Source: CAYQUO01 sp964420835 (GTDB lineage Bacteria > Chloroflexota > Anaerolineae > Anaerolineales > Anaerolineaceae). From it: 64,000 nt of DNA. Each line of letters begins with the position of its first letter. Positions within the stretch are counted from its first letter, which is position 1. The DNA lies in NCBI GenBank assembly GCA_964420835.1, contig CAYQUO010000019.1:1-64000 (forward strand), written 5' to 3'. The position numbers were made by a program, and so were the translations under genes. The notes under the pieces were generated by a model that saw only the letters and a program-made list of their open reading frames with translations, was not told where the DNA came from and ran no database searches. Below, piece by piece: positions 36,972-45,933 of this stretch.

Positions 36972-38390
36972 ATGGGTGGAAAAATGTGGCAATCATATGT
37001 GAATGCAGCAAGCATCGATGATGTACTGGAATTGTTATCAACAAATCAAGAGAAATCCAGAGTGGTTGCTGGAGCTACAGACTTAATGCTGGAGTTGGAA
37101 CGTGGAACCCGGGACAATCTTGAGCTATTAATTGATATTAGCAGGATAAAAGGTCTTGATCAAATCACAGAGGACAAGGACGGAAATATTCACATTGGGC
37201 CAACAGTAACACATAATGAATGTTGTACCTCAAAGATCATTAGAGAAAATGCATTTTTACTTGCACAAGCTGCGTATGATATTGGTTCACCTCAAATCCG
37301 AAATCGGGGGACCTTAGCGGGGAATGTAGTAACTGGCTCACCAGCTAATGACACAATTGCACCATTAATGGCTTTGGGTGCTAATTTGGTTTTAAGATCA
37401 TTGCGTGCGCAACGTGTTATCCCAATCTCCAAGTTCTATATTGGGCCAAGAAGAACAGTGATGCAATCGGATGAAATTTTAGTGGACATTATTGTGCCCG
37501 GGCTTAAACCAAACCAGACCGGACTGTACCGAAAATTTGGCTTGCGCAAAGCACAAGCGATTTCATTGGCTAATGCAGCTGTTATATTGCAAATCGTTGA
37601 TGATATGGTTCAAAAAGCCTCAATAACACTGGGGGCCGTTGCGCCAACAGTCATCCATGCAGAAAATGTTGAGAAATTCCTCAAGGGGAAAACTTTAACG
37701 CAGGGAACAATTCTCAAGGTGTCTCAAATAATCCAGGAGGACATCAGCCCAATAGACGACCTGCGTGGTACTGCAATTTACCGAGCGAAAATTGCGCAGG
37801 TTCTTATTCGGAGAATTTTATCTGACATCCATGATGGGAAACAAAACCACTCTCTCCCGGACTCTCCGGTTACATTGTCATCACAGAAAAAAAACTACTT
37901 AAATACCACTACTACGCATAAGTTAAACCAGTCAATTAATTTTACGTTAAATGGCATAGAAAAAACCAAAACGCTTGATGGGGAGAAAAGTTTATTGAGA
38001 CTTATTAGAGATGATTGTGGTTTAACTGGAACAAAGGAGGGGTGCGCAGAAGGTGAATGTGGAGCTTGCACCGTCTACTTGGACGGGAATGCAGTAATGA
38101 GTTGTCTTGTTCCTGCTCCAAGAGCGAATAACTCAAACATCACTACCATTGAATGTATTGGTGATAATGGATTAAATATTGTTCAACAAGCCTTTGTTGA
38201 ACAGGGAGCTGTGCAATGTGGTTATTGCACACCTGGTTTTATAATGGCTGCAACAAAACTTTTAGAGGAGAAAAAAAATCCCTCCAGAGGGGATATTTTA
38301 CAAGCGATTTCCGGAAATTTATGCCGATGCACAGGGTATTATAAAATCATCCGGGCGATTGAGTTGGCCGCGGAGGGGAGAACAAAATGA
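36972..38390 (+). CDS. molybdenum hydroxylase, fused FAD and [2Fe-2S] subunit
   Basis: This 472-residue fusion has the CoxM-like FAD domain (about 1-285, VVAGATDLMLELERG and IRNRGTLAGNVVTGSPANDTIAPL). A linker is followed by a CoxS-like domain (about 315-472) whose cysteines lie in CAEGECGACTVYLDG...SC and CGYCTP...LCRCTGY. Its domain order is the reverse logic of the other hydroxylase in this island, where Fe-S is fused to the molybdenum subunit. ATG 36972 or 36984 may be used. The stop overlaps the next gene (ATGA). Confidence 0.9.
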   Translation: MGGKMWQSYVNAASIDDVLELLSTNQEKSRVVAGATDLMLELERGTRDNLELLIDISRIKGLDQITEDKDGNIHIGPTVTHNECCTSKIIRENAFLLAQAAYDIGSPQIRNRGTLAGNVVTGSPANDTIAPLMALGANLVLRSLRAQRVIPISKFYIGPRRTVMQSDEILVDIIVPGLKPNQTGLYRKFGLRKAQAISLANAAVILQIVDDMVQKASITLGAVAPTVIHAENVEKFLKGKTLTQGTILKVSQIIQEDISPIDDLRGTAIYRAKIAQVLIRRILSDIHDGKQNHSLPDSPVTLSSQKKNYLNTTTTHKLNQSINFTLNGIEKTKTLDGEKSLLRLIRDDCGLTGTKEGCAEGECGACTVYLDGNAVMSCLVPAPRANNSNITTIECIGDNGLNIVQQAFVEQGAVQCGYCTPGFIMAATKLLEEKKNPSRGDILQAISGNLCRCTGYYKIIRAIELAAEGRTK

Positions 38391-38746
38391 CCAGGTATGG
38401 TGAAGTTAAAGAGGATGAAATACGAAAACGGAAGATTCATCCGATTTGGAGGGGTGTTGGCTTTATTTTGATAATTCTAATCCCCATAATATCCTATATT
38501 GGCACGTTGGTTCTGCTTGAAACGAACATGAGAAATAATTGGGTTGTGATACCGCCTTCGCTACTAATTAGCGGGAAGGATCCATACTTATTATTAAAAA
38601 TTATCCTAACGATATGCTTAATATTTATATTAGGGTGTTTATTTACCTTGATAACTTTTTTCCTTACAAGCATTTTTGCCCCGCCGCGTTATGGACCATA
38701 TGACATTCCTCCGGTTCCATATCGTGGAAAAAGATATAAAAGATAG
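38387..38746 (+). CDS. small membrane protein inside the molybdenum-hydroxylase island
   Basis: I do not recognise this 119-residue protein. It has a charged N-terminus (EVKEDEIRKRKIHPIW), two strongly hydrophobic helices (about 22-45 and 66-93) and a basic Pro-rich tail (APPRYGPYDIPPVPYRGKRYKR). Its ATG overlaps the stop of the FAD/Fe-S gene by 4 bp, and 30 bp separate it from the catalytic subunit, so it is made with them. Molybdenum hydroxylases are normally soluble; this protein might anchor or donate electrons to the membrane. That role is inference. Confidence 0.7.
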   Translation: MTRYGEVKEDEIRKRKIHPIWRGVGFILIILIPIISYIGTLVLLETNMRNNWVVIPPSLLISGKDPYLLLKIILTICLIFILGCLFTLITFFLTSIFAPPRYGPYDIPPVPYRGKRYKR

Positions 38747-38776
38747 TCGAATTACTTATCCCTGGAGCCCTTCATT

Positions 38777-40993
38777 ATGCAATATATCGGCAAACCATTA
38801 TCAAGGATTGATGCGGAAAACAAAGTAAAAGGTAACGCGTTATATCCTGGAGACTATAATCTAAAAAACCAGGCGTATTTGAAAGTCCTGTTTTCCAAAC
38901 ACCCGCATGCCATCGTTACATCAATAGAAACATCAACGGCATTGTCTTTCCCGGGGGTAATCGCAGTGCTGACTGCAAAAGATGTTCCAACCAATGAATA
39001 CGGAATGATCATTTATGATCAACCGGTGCTTTGTGGGCCAGGGTCGACAATACAATATGCGAACCGGTCGCGTTGTGTTGGAGACCAGATTGCGATTGTC
39101 ATCGCTGAAACCGAGAAAATCGCGGAAAAAGCACGTGATCTAATTCACGTGGATTATGAACCTCTATCCTCATTCTTTGATCCGGAAGATGGAATGAAAG
39201 AGGGCGCACCACTAATCCACCCGGAAACTGATACAAACGTATTTTGCCATTATAAAATTCGGAAAGGCGACGTACAAAAAGCTTTTAATAGGGCAGATAT
39301 TATTGTAGAAGGTACATATCGGACACCTGTCCAAGAGCACGTTTATTTGCAGCCAGAAGCCGGAGTATCGTACGTGGATGAAGAAGGAAGGGTGACTGTT
39401 ATCACAGCTGGGCAATCTACTCATGGAGATCAGGACCAAATAGCCCATACCCTAAATTTACCCGTCGATAAGGTTAGGGTTATTTACCCGGCTATCGGCG
39501 GGGCATTTGGCGGCAGAGAGGATGTGTCCGTACAAATTATATTGGCGCTGGCATCATGGCATCTATCCGAAAAAGGGATAAATAGACCAGTAAAAATTAT
39601 GTGGAGCAGGGAAGAATCAATCATCGGACATCATAAACGTCATCCATTCACGGTTAAAACCAAGTGGGGGGCAAAAAAAGATGGAAAAATCATCGCCGCA
39701 GAGGTATCTTTGATCGCTGATGGCGGAGCTTATATTTACTCATCTACAAAAGTAATTCAAAACGCCACCCTGACCTGCACTGGCCCTTATGAGATTCCAA
39801 ATGTAAAGGTTGATTCTTATGGTGTTTACACGAATAATATCCCAAATGGGGCTTTTCGTGGCTTTGGTGGCCCACAAGGAGCTTTCATCGCAGAAACGCA
39901 AATAAATAAATTGGCCGAAGCGTTAAGCATGGACCCTGTTAAGATAAGGAAAATCAATTTGATAAAAGAAGGCCGTTTATTGCCTGTTGGGTCACCCCTT
40001 CCAAAAGGAGTTAGTATTGGAAAAGTTGTCGATGAGTGTGCAAAAGTTTCCAATTGGTACAACAGTAGAAATGAAAAGAGGGGTATTCATAATTACACAA
40101 CAAATTTAAATATTAAAAAAGGAAAAGGATTCGCATGTGCCTTTAAGAATGTGGGCTATTCCTTCGGCCACCCTGACCATTGTTCGGTAAAAATTGAATT
40201 ACATGGCGAAAGTGAGATTGAACAGGCAATACTTTACCATGCGGGAGCAGAAGTAGGTCAGGGCGTTCACACCGTGATAAGTCAAATGGCTGCTGAGGCG
40301 TTAGGACTTCCCATTGAAAAAATTCAACTTGTTACATCCGACACGGCAAGCTGCGAATATGCCGGAAGTGTTTCTGCGTCCAGAATGACATTTATGGCCG
40401 GAAATGCAATTAATGGCGCTGCCTCTTTAGCAATGGAAAAATGGAGAAATGAGGAAAGACCTGTTATTGTCACTTATGAATACCGTGCTCCAAAGACTAC
40501 CCCATTAGATCCTCAAACGGGTGCATCAAACCCAAATTTTGCTTACGGGTATGTGGCGCAAGTGGTTGAAGTTGAAGTAGATGTTGAAACCGGAACAATC
40601 CATATTCCCGTTGTTTATTGCGCTGATGATGTAGGGTGCGCAATTAATCCAACACTTGCTGAAGGGCAGGTCGAAGGAGCAATTGTTCAGGCGGCAGGAT
40701 ATGGGATTATGGAAAATTACATACAACGAAATGGTGAAGTAATAACGAAAAATTATTCTACTTATCTTATTCCAACAGCAATTGATGTCCCAGAAGAAAT
40801 TCAGAGTGTTTTATTAGAGTATCCTGATCCGATTGGACCTTTTGGAGCCCGTGGGTTGGGAGAAATGCCATTCCTTCCATTCGTGCCCGCTTTAATAGCT
40901 GCCGTTCACAATGCAACAGGTGTATGGTTTAATGAGTTCCCTCTAACACCAGAAAGAGTACTGTTTGGGTTGAATAAAAGTACGAGTGAGTGA
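38777..40993 (+). CDS. molybdenum hydroxylase molybdopterin-binding subunit (XdhA/CoxL type)
   Basis: This is a 738-residue catalytic subunit. The N-terminal aldehyde oxidase a/b-hammerhead domain (about 15-125) is followed by molybdopterin-binding segments AIGGAFGGREDVS, NGAFRGFGGPQGAF, GAEVGQGVHTVISQMAAEAL and the active-site GARGLGEMPFLP with the catalytic Glu. It pairs with the upstream FAD/Fe-S fusion. It lacks the CoxL-specific active-site loop AYRCSFR, so CO oxidation is unlikely; a purine or N-heterocycle substrate is more plausible. Confidence 0.9.
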   Translation: MQYIGKPLSRIDAENKVKGNALYPGDYNLKNQAYLKVLFSKHPHAIVTSIETSTALSFPGVIAVLTAKDVPTNEYGMIIYDQPVLCGPGSTIQYANRSRCVGDQIAIVIAETEKIAEKARDLIHVDYEPLSSFFDPEDGMKEGAPLIHPETDTNVFCHYKIRKGDVQKAFNRADIIVEGTYRTPVQEHVYLQPEAGVSYVDEEGRVTVITAGQSTHGDQDQIAHTLNLPVDKVRVIYPAIGGAFGGREDVSVQIILALASWHLSEKGINRPVKIMWSREESIIGHHKRHPFTVKTKWGAKKDGKIIAAEVSLIADGGAYIYSSTKVIQNATLTCTGPYEIPNVKVDSYGVYTNNIPNGAFRGFGGPQGAFIAETQINKLAEALSMDPVKIRKINLIKEGRLLPVGSPLPKGVSIGKVVDECAKVSNWYNSRNEKRGIHNYTTNLNIKKGKGFACAFKNVGYSFGHPDHCSVKIELHGESEIEQAILYHAGAEVGQGVHTVISQMAAEALGLPIEKIQLVTSDTASCEYAGSVSASRMTFMAGNAINGAASLAMEKWRNEERPVIVTYEYRAPKTTPLDPQTGASNPNFAYGYVAQVVEVEVDVETGTIHIPVVYCADDVGCAINPTLAEGQVEGAIVQAAGYGIMENYIQRNGEVITKNYSTYLIPTAIDVPEEIQSVLLEYPDPIGPFGARGLGEMPFLPFVPALIAAVHNATGVWFNEFPLTPERVLFGLNKSTSE

Positions 40994-41034
40994 TTTGTTG
41001 AATAAATTGAAATTCCTTACGATTTAATTAACTA

Positions 41035-42429
41035 ATGGATTTATTAAAAATATTTTGCATTGAGAGGATGACAAGGCTGGCATTTACTGGAAGCGGGGGT
41101 AAAACAACTGTTATGTTCCAGCTCGCAAGAACGATCGAAGGAGGTGCAGTAATTACCTCAACGACCCATTTGGCCTGTGAGCAATGTCAATGGGCAGATT
41201 ATCACTACACGATTAACTGTTCAGAAGATCTTAATTCCCTGCAGTTCCCTGTGCTGAACGGTATTCATCTTTTTACCGGCGGAATTGAAAAAAATAGAAA
41301 TGGCATCCCTGGATGGAATTCTGAATGTAGAACCAAAGGATTAGACCCACAAACCATTGCAGATCTGAAAGAAATAGCCGATAGTGCCAGGGTGCCAATG
41401 TTAATCGAGGCTGATGGATCCAGGCAGAAACCATTAAAAGCGCCTGCTGAACATGAGCCAGTAATACCCGAATGGGTTGATAATGTGGTTTATGTGGTTG
41501 GCTTAAAAGGATTGGATAAACCTTTAACAAAAAAATATGTTCACCGCCCGGAATTGTTTGGCAAAATCGCTGATCTGAACTTTGGGGAACGTGTCACAAT
41601 TAATTCGTTGCTAAAAGTGATCCTGAGCAAAAATGGAGGAAGAAAGGGAATTCCCCCCAACGCTTACAAGGTACTTCTGATCAACCAAGCCGATAATACA
41701 TTGCGACAGTCAAAAGCGTTTCGTATGGCGGATTCCGCAAAATCTGTTTTTGATCGGATAATAATATCAAATTTCCCATGCAAACAATCTAACACCATTC
41801 CATTCAAAGAAGAAAATGAGAATGGTGTTCATGTCCATTCTGTTATACAGCCCATAGCAGGGATAATCCTGGCTGCCGGCCTTTCAAAAAGATATGGATC
41901 TCCAAAGGTCTTACTTCCTTTTCGGGGTAAACCATTTCTCAGACATATTGCGGAAACAGCAATTATGACAGGGCTTTATCCAGTCGTCATAATTGCCGGA
42001 TCCGAAATAGATAGAATTTCCAAAACTGTCGAAGACTTGCCTGTAATGGTGGCCATCAATCAGCGGTGGGCGCAAGGCCAGGGCACATCGGTATCAGAGG
42101 GAATAAAGAACCTGCCTGATAAAATCGGCGGTGCTGTCTTTTTATTGAGCGACCAGCCACAAATTACACCAACAATCATTGATACCTTGATACAGACGCA
42201 CAGGACTACCCAAAAACCAATCATCGTTCCGGTAATTGATGCAAAACGAGCGAATCCCGTCTTATTTGGGAAAGAATGCTTCTCAAAAATGGCAGAACTC
42301 GACGGAGACGTTGGAGGCAGGTCATTATTTAACCATTTTCCCGTCCACGAAGTTCCCTGGTATGACACGTCTATGCTTCAAGATGTGGATACACAAAGTG
42401 ATTATCAAGAATTACTGAAAATGGAATGA
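41035..42429 (+). CDS. YqeC-like protein fused to a MocA-type cytidylyltransferase
   Basis: This 464-residue fusion has two parts. Residues 1 to about 265 resemble YqeC, the putative selenium-dependent hydroxylase accessory factor, with P-loop-like FTGSGGKTTVMFQLA, ITSTTHL and IEADGSRQKPLKAP. From about 277 it is a MobA/MocA-type NTP transferase (GIILAAGLSKRYGSPKVLLPF, LLSDQPQITPTIID). MocA adds CMP to molybdopterin to make the cytosine-dinucleotide cofactor used by xanthine dehydrogenases. The fusion ties cofactor finishing to the two hydroxylases upstream. Confidence 0.88.
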   Translation: MDLLKIFCIERMTRLAFTGSGGKTTVMFQLARTIEGGAVITSTTHLACEQCQWADYHYTINCSEDLNSLQFPVLNGIHLFTGGIEKNRNGIPGWNSECRTKGLDPQTIADLKEIADSARVPMLIEADGSRQKPLKAPAEHEPVIPEWVDNVVYVVGLKGLDKPLTKKYVHRPELFGKIADLNFGERVTINSLLKVILSKNGGRKGIPPNAYKVLLINQADNTLRQSKAFRMADSAKSVFDRIIISNFPCKQSNTIPFKEENENGVHVHSVIQPIAGIILAAGLSKRYGSPKVLLPFRGKPFLRHIAETAIMTGLYPVVIIAGSEIDRISKTVEDLPVMVAINQRWAQGQGTSVSEGIKNLPDKIGGAVFLLSDQPQITPTIIDTLIQTHRTTQKPIIVPVIDAKRANPVLFGKECFSKMAELDGDVGGRSLFNHFPVHEVPWYDTSMLQDVDTQSDYQELLKME

Positions 42430-42432
42430 GAC

Positions 42433-43041
42433 ATGGTTCGTTCTTCTGGCTTGCAAATTGGCGCTGTTGTTCTTGCTGCTGGTATGTCTGTCCGCATGGG
42501 ACAACCCAAGATGATTCTTCCCTGGAGAGACAGAACGATTATTAGCCAAGTGGTTTTTACCATGAGCGAAGCAAAATTGCACCCGATTGTGGTTGTAACC
42601 GGGAAATATCGGGAGTTAATTGTTCAAACTTTATCCAGATTTGAGTATATTGATGTTTACAATCCTGATTATGGAAATGGCGAGATGTTGCTATCCCTGC
42701 AATTGGGATTAATTAAGATATCAAAGTTTTGTAATGCCATACTCGTAGTTCTTGGAGATCAACCGCAGATTGAAATAAGTACTGTAAATAATATCGTTAA
42801 TTCATATTCGGATACCGGCCATCAACTAATCATTCCGAGTTATCAAAAACGCAGGGGGCATCCATGGTTGATTGGCAAGAAATATTGGCAGGAAATCATT
42901 GATTTAAAACCCCCACAAACTTTACATGATTTTATTAATAAGAATGAATCAAACATATTGTATCTAAACAATCAATCGGAAACAATATTATTTGACATTG
43001 ATACACCCGATGAATATAACTCATTAAAACCCAATAAATAA
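42433..43041 (+). CDS. MocA-type molybdenum cofactor nucleotidyltransferase
   Basis: This 202-residue stand-alone NTP transferase has the nucleotide-binding signature GAVVLAAGMSVRMGQPKMILPW (about 10-31) and VLGDQPQI. These point to CTP:molybdopterin cytidylyltransferase or the related NTP_transf_3 group. It starts 3 bp after the YqeC-MocA fusion, giving the cluster two such domains. One may make the cytosine-dinucleotide cofactor and the other a variant, or they may be redundant; sequence alone does not decide. Confidence 0.87.
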   Translation: MVRSSGLQIGAVVLAAGMSVRMGQPKMILPWRDRTIISQVVFTMSEAKLHPIVVVTGKYRELIVQTLSRFEYIDVYNPDYGNGEMLLSLQLGLIKISKFCNAILVVLGDQPQIEISTVNNIVNSYSDTGHQLIIPSYQKRRGHPWLIGKKYWQEIIDLKPPQTLHDFINKNESNILYLNNQSETILFDIDTPDEYNSLKPNK

Positions 43042-43061
43042 ACTGGCGATATTTTTCGATT

Positions 43062-43913
43062 ATGCAAAATCTTACTATTTGGACATTTAATAAGGCTGGC
43101 CATGTAACAAAAAAAATGCCGCTAATTGAAGAATTCACGAATCCCTCAATGGATCAGGTCACTTCGACCATGCCAATCGGTGCCTATACTACCTTCCGAA
43201 CATTCAATAACAACGAAGTATTCCACCTGGATGAGCATTTAAGTCGGTTGGAGAATACCTTTACCTTGGAACAGAAAAAACTGCCTGTTACCAAGGCAAA
43301 ATTACGAGTTGCCTTACGCCATGTGATTGATTATTTACCCCCTCAAGATTACCGAGTAAGAATCCTGATACCTACTCAAGTTACCACGCCTGAAGGTTAC
43401 ATAATAGCAGAGACTTTAATTCCTTATCCCCAAAAATATTACCGGGAAGGAATACGGGTGGTGACCATAAATATGACAAGAAATAAACCGCGCGCGAAAC
43501 TATCCACAATTATTCAAGATACTGCTGCAATTAAAGAAAAGTTATTGGCTGAATATCAGGAAATTATTCTTATGGACGAGAATGGGTTCCTCTTGGAAGG
43601 AATAAGTAGTAATTTTTTCGCCCTTGCCAACAACATTCTGTATACGGCACATTCTGGAATTTTGGAAGGAATAACAAGAAGGACAATTCTTCAAGTGATC
43701 AAGGAGAATCATATCCCTCAAAAATCATTCCCAATTCATGTTTCCAGTATAACTTCGCTACAGGAAGCCTTTATATCGAGTTCCAGCAGAGGAGTTTTCC
43801 CAGTAGTCAGAATTAATGAAATTGAAATCGGTAAAGGGATTCCGGGAGAAATCACACAACGCATCAGTACGTTGTATAACCAAAAAATCCAAACTGACTT
43901 GGTTCCAATTTAG
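43062..43913 (+). CDS. class IV aminotransferase family protein
   Basis: This 283-residue PLP enzyme belongs to the branched-chain/D-amino-acid aminotransferase and aminodeoxychorismate lyase fold. Recognisable parts are GAYTTFRTFNNNEVFHLDEHLSRL, the likely PLP lysine around PRAKLSTIIQDTAAIKEKL, the phosphate motif LEGISSNFFAL and the late EAFISSSSRGVFPV. It could be a 4-amino-4-deoxychorismate lyase or a D-amino acid transaminase. It ends the island, 20 bp from mocA, and its stop codon overlaps that of the convergent DUF2007 gene. Confidence 0.83.
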   Translation: MQNLTIWTFNKAGHVTKKMPLIEEFTNPSMDQVTSTMPIGAYTTFRTFNNNEVFHLDEHLSRLENTFTLEQKKLPVTKAKLRVALRHVIDYLPPQDYRVRILIPTQVTTPEGYIIAETLIPYPQKYYREGIRVVTINMTRNKPRAKLSTIIQDTAAIKEKLLAEYQEIILMDENGFLLEGISSNFFALANNILYTAHSGILEGITRRTILQVIKENHIPQKSFPIHVSSITSLQEAFISSSSRGVFPVVRINEIEIGKGIPGEITQRISTLYNQKIQTDLVPI

Positions 43914-44179
43914 GGGATACCATCAGTAAAATTATTGATGAATCGATCCTCTTCCATATCCTTTAATAAGCGCTTTGCAATATCTGCATCTTTTTTCCGA
44001 ACAAAAATCATTGCTTCACCAAGTTGTCCCAAATTAAGGCCAAAAGTGGAACCAATACTTTCCTGATTGATAAAGGAGTCTATATCATGTGCGGCAAGGA
44101 AATTTTTGATCATTTCTGCTGCGAGCATTCCATTAACAGAATAAATACATTCATATTCAATGTTGTTTGAAATTTTCAT
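43910..44179 (-). CDS. DUF2007 (putative signal-transducing) protein
   Basis: This small protein of about 89 residues contains the DUF2007 fold: ECIYSVNGMLAAEMIKNFLAAHDIDSFINQE, then GEAMIFVRKKDADIAKRLLKDME. Members are small GlnB-like alpha/beta proteins with no proven function. ATG 44179 after GGTGG is preferred over an ATG seven codons upstream. It converges on the aminotransferase gene with overlapping stop codons. Confidence 0.78.
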   Translation of the reverse strand: MKISNNIEYECIYSVNGMLAAEMIKNFLAAHDIDSFINQESIGSTFGLNLGQLGEAMIFVRKKDADIAKRLLKDMEEDRFINNFTDGIP

Positions 44180-44348
44180 ATTTCCACCATTTTCGTTCAT
44201 TTTTAAAACGAATTTGTATGCATGGATGGCGACATCTGGATTGGAATTAAAAATGTTAAATAACCGAATAAATTCCTTAAGGATACATCTTACATAAATA
44301 TAGATAATAATATCATTTTATTCTAAACTTCCATAATGGAGGAATGAC

Positions 44349-45098
44349 ATGTTTGTCAAATTGATCATCGGTTTCATTGTCGGAATTGTTGGATCAATGC
44401 TGATCAACCACTATTCAGACATCCTTCCCTTAAGGAAACCGATTTTTGCGCCACCTGTATGCCAGTATTGCTCCTCCCGCTATTCGGTGGGCAGATATAT
44501 TTTTGGTCTACCATGTCGGAGTTGTTCGGCAAATCTCACTTTGCGCCACGCAATTGTGATATTCTTATTTACCACAATATCAAACCTATTTATTTTATTC
44601 CCAATTGGGAAATATCCATACTGGATGGATGTGGCCATTGTTGGCTACTCATTGATTGTCCTGGTTATCGACATTGAGCATCACCTGGTTCTGCATAAAA
44701 TCACCTTTACGGGAGCAATTGTTATGCTGGTTATTGGAACAAGTATTCACGGAATAAGCAGAACGCTTATTGGCGGCATATCAGGATTTATAATAATGTT
44801 CGTGTTGTTTCTGTTAGGGGGATTTTATGTAAAAGTGATCAATAAAATTCGAAATTCAGAATACCGTGATACTGCCTTAGGCTTTGGAGATGTAACTCTT
44901 TCGGGAGTAATGGGATTGTTGCTCGGTTGGCCGGGAATAACAGGAGGATTGCTGGTTGCAATTGTACTGGGAGGTGGTTATAGTCTAATATACCTGTTGA
45001 TCAATATAATTAAAAATAAATACCAGGCTTATTCCGCTATCCCTTATGCACCGTTCATTGTTCTTGGTTCATTATTCTTGGTCTATTTGCCAAATTAA
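44349..45098 (+). CDS. type IV prepilin peptidase (A24)
   Basis: This membrane aspartyl protease cleaves the leader of type IV pilins and pseudopilins. The 249-residue protein has a PilD-type N-terminal zinc segment with Cys38/Cys41 and Cys56/Cys59 and about seven transmembrane helices. The catalytic Asp108 lies in VIDIEHH and Asp181 in the GFGD motif (178-181). The ATG follows GGAGGAATGAC. No pilin or secretion genes accompany it here. Its stop overlaps that of nusB on the other strand. Confidence 0.9.
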   Translation: MFVKLIIGFIVGIVGSMLINHYSDILPLRKPIFAPPVCQYCSSRYSVGRYIFGLPCRSCSANLTLRHAIVIFLFTTISNLFILFPIGKYPYWMDVAIVGYSLIVLVIDIEHHLVLHKITFTGAIVMLVIGTSIHGISRTLIGGISGFIIMFVLFLLGGFYVKVINKIRNSEYRDTALGFGDVTLSGVMGLLLGWPGITGGLLVAIVLGGGYSLIYLLINIIKNKYQAYSAIPYAPFIVLGSLFLVYLPN

Positions 45099-45520
45099 GA
45101 TATTATCTGTTTGATATCGTTTCGTCGAACAACCAAACTCCCCAAAACGCCATTCACAAACCGAGGCGTACTATCAGACCCAAATAATTTTGCCAGTTCT
45201 ATTGCTTCATTTATCGCAACTTTTATTGGTGTGCATTCGGAAACTGCAAATTCCCATAAGGCTATTCGAATGATATTACGGTCGATGACGGCGACTTGAT
45301 CCATTGGCCATTCTGGAGCATACTCGGAAATAAATTTGTCTAGAATACCAAAAATTGGATATACTCCATAAACAATATCCTGGATGAAATTTTCCAAAGA
45401 AGGATCAATTGCTTCTTCTTGAAGTCTTTGCTCTAATACAACACCGGGCGGGTGCTCTGTAATATCAATTTCATAAAGGATTTGCAAGGCAATGCAACGG
45501 GCTTTTGTGCGGGATTTCAT
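45095..45520 (-). CDS. nusB: transcription antitermination factor NusB
   Basis: NusB binds boxA with S10 in rRNA antitermination. The 141-residue all-helical protein starts KARCIALQILYEIDI and contains the family's DQVAVIDRNIIRIALWEF and the C-terminal PIKVAINEAIELAKLFGSDSTPRFVNGVLG. It is co-oriented with and 15 bp downstream of the Asp23/Gls24 gene, a frequent arrangement in Gram-positive and Chloroflexota genomes. Confidence 0.95.
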   Translation of the reverse strand: MKSRTKARCIALQILYEIDITEHPPGVVLEQRLQEEAIDPSLENFIQDIVYGVYPIFGILDKFISEYAPEWPMDQVAVIDRNIIRIALWEFAVSECTPIKVAINEAIELAKLFGSDSTPRFVNGVLGSLVVRRNDIKQIIS

Positions 45521-45535
45521 TCTGAGAAAGAGCCA

Positions 45536-45877
45536 TTAATTGATGTATTCAATGTCTTCTACGTGGATATTCACTCTTTCAACATGCATTCCAACCATAT
45601 CAGTTATTGCACGAATTACCTGGGATTGTATGTCATGGCTGACTTCCCGTACATTATGGTTGTTTTTAATAACAACATAAATATCAACAAAAATGACATT
45701 GTGTTCGACATTAATTACAACCCCGCCGTCCGGTTCACGCTTGAACAATTTGTTTACACTGGCAGGAGATGGGGCTAGTCTTGCCACTCCTTCAACTCCC
45801 AAGGTGGTTAATCGTGTCAGAGTATTGAGCACGTCTGGAGCTATTGTTGTCTTGCCTGCTGGACGTTCCGTATCCAT
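45536..45877 (-). CDS. Asp23/Gls24-family envelope stress protein
   Basis: This 113-residue protein belongs to the Asp23/Gls24 family (IAPDVLNTLTRLTTLGVEGVARLAP, then the beta-rich GVVINVEHNVIFVDIYVVIKNNHNVREVSHDIQSQV in segments). Such proteins are membrane-associated and linked to envelope homeostasis, and commonly precede nusB. Start ATG 45877 is supported by the conserved N-terminus and a ribosome site-like GAGGAAATC just upstream. Confidence 0.9.
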   Translation of the reverse strand: MDTERPAGKTTIAPDVLNTLTRLTTLGVEGVARLAPSPASVNKLFKREPDGGVVINVEHNVIFVDIYVVIKNNHNVREVSHDIQSQVIRAITDMVGMHVERVNIHVEDIEYIN

Positions 45878-45933
45878 ATGATTTCCTCAAAGAATGAGAT
45901 TGTTAATAATTATAACCCTGAAAAGTTTTCTGG

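Noticed and set aside
38777..40993. Aerobic CO dehydrogenase large subunit (CoxL)
   Set aside because: The form I CoxL active-site loop AYRCSFR is absent, so a general molybdenum hydroxylase is the safer call.
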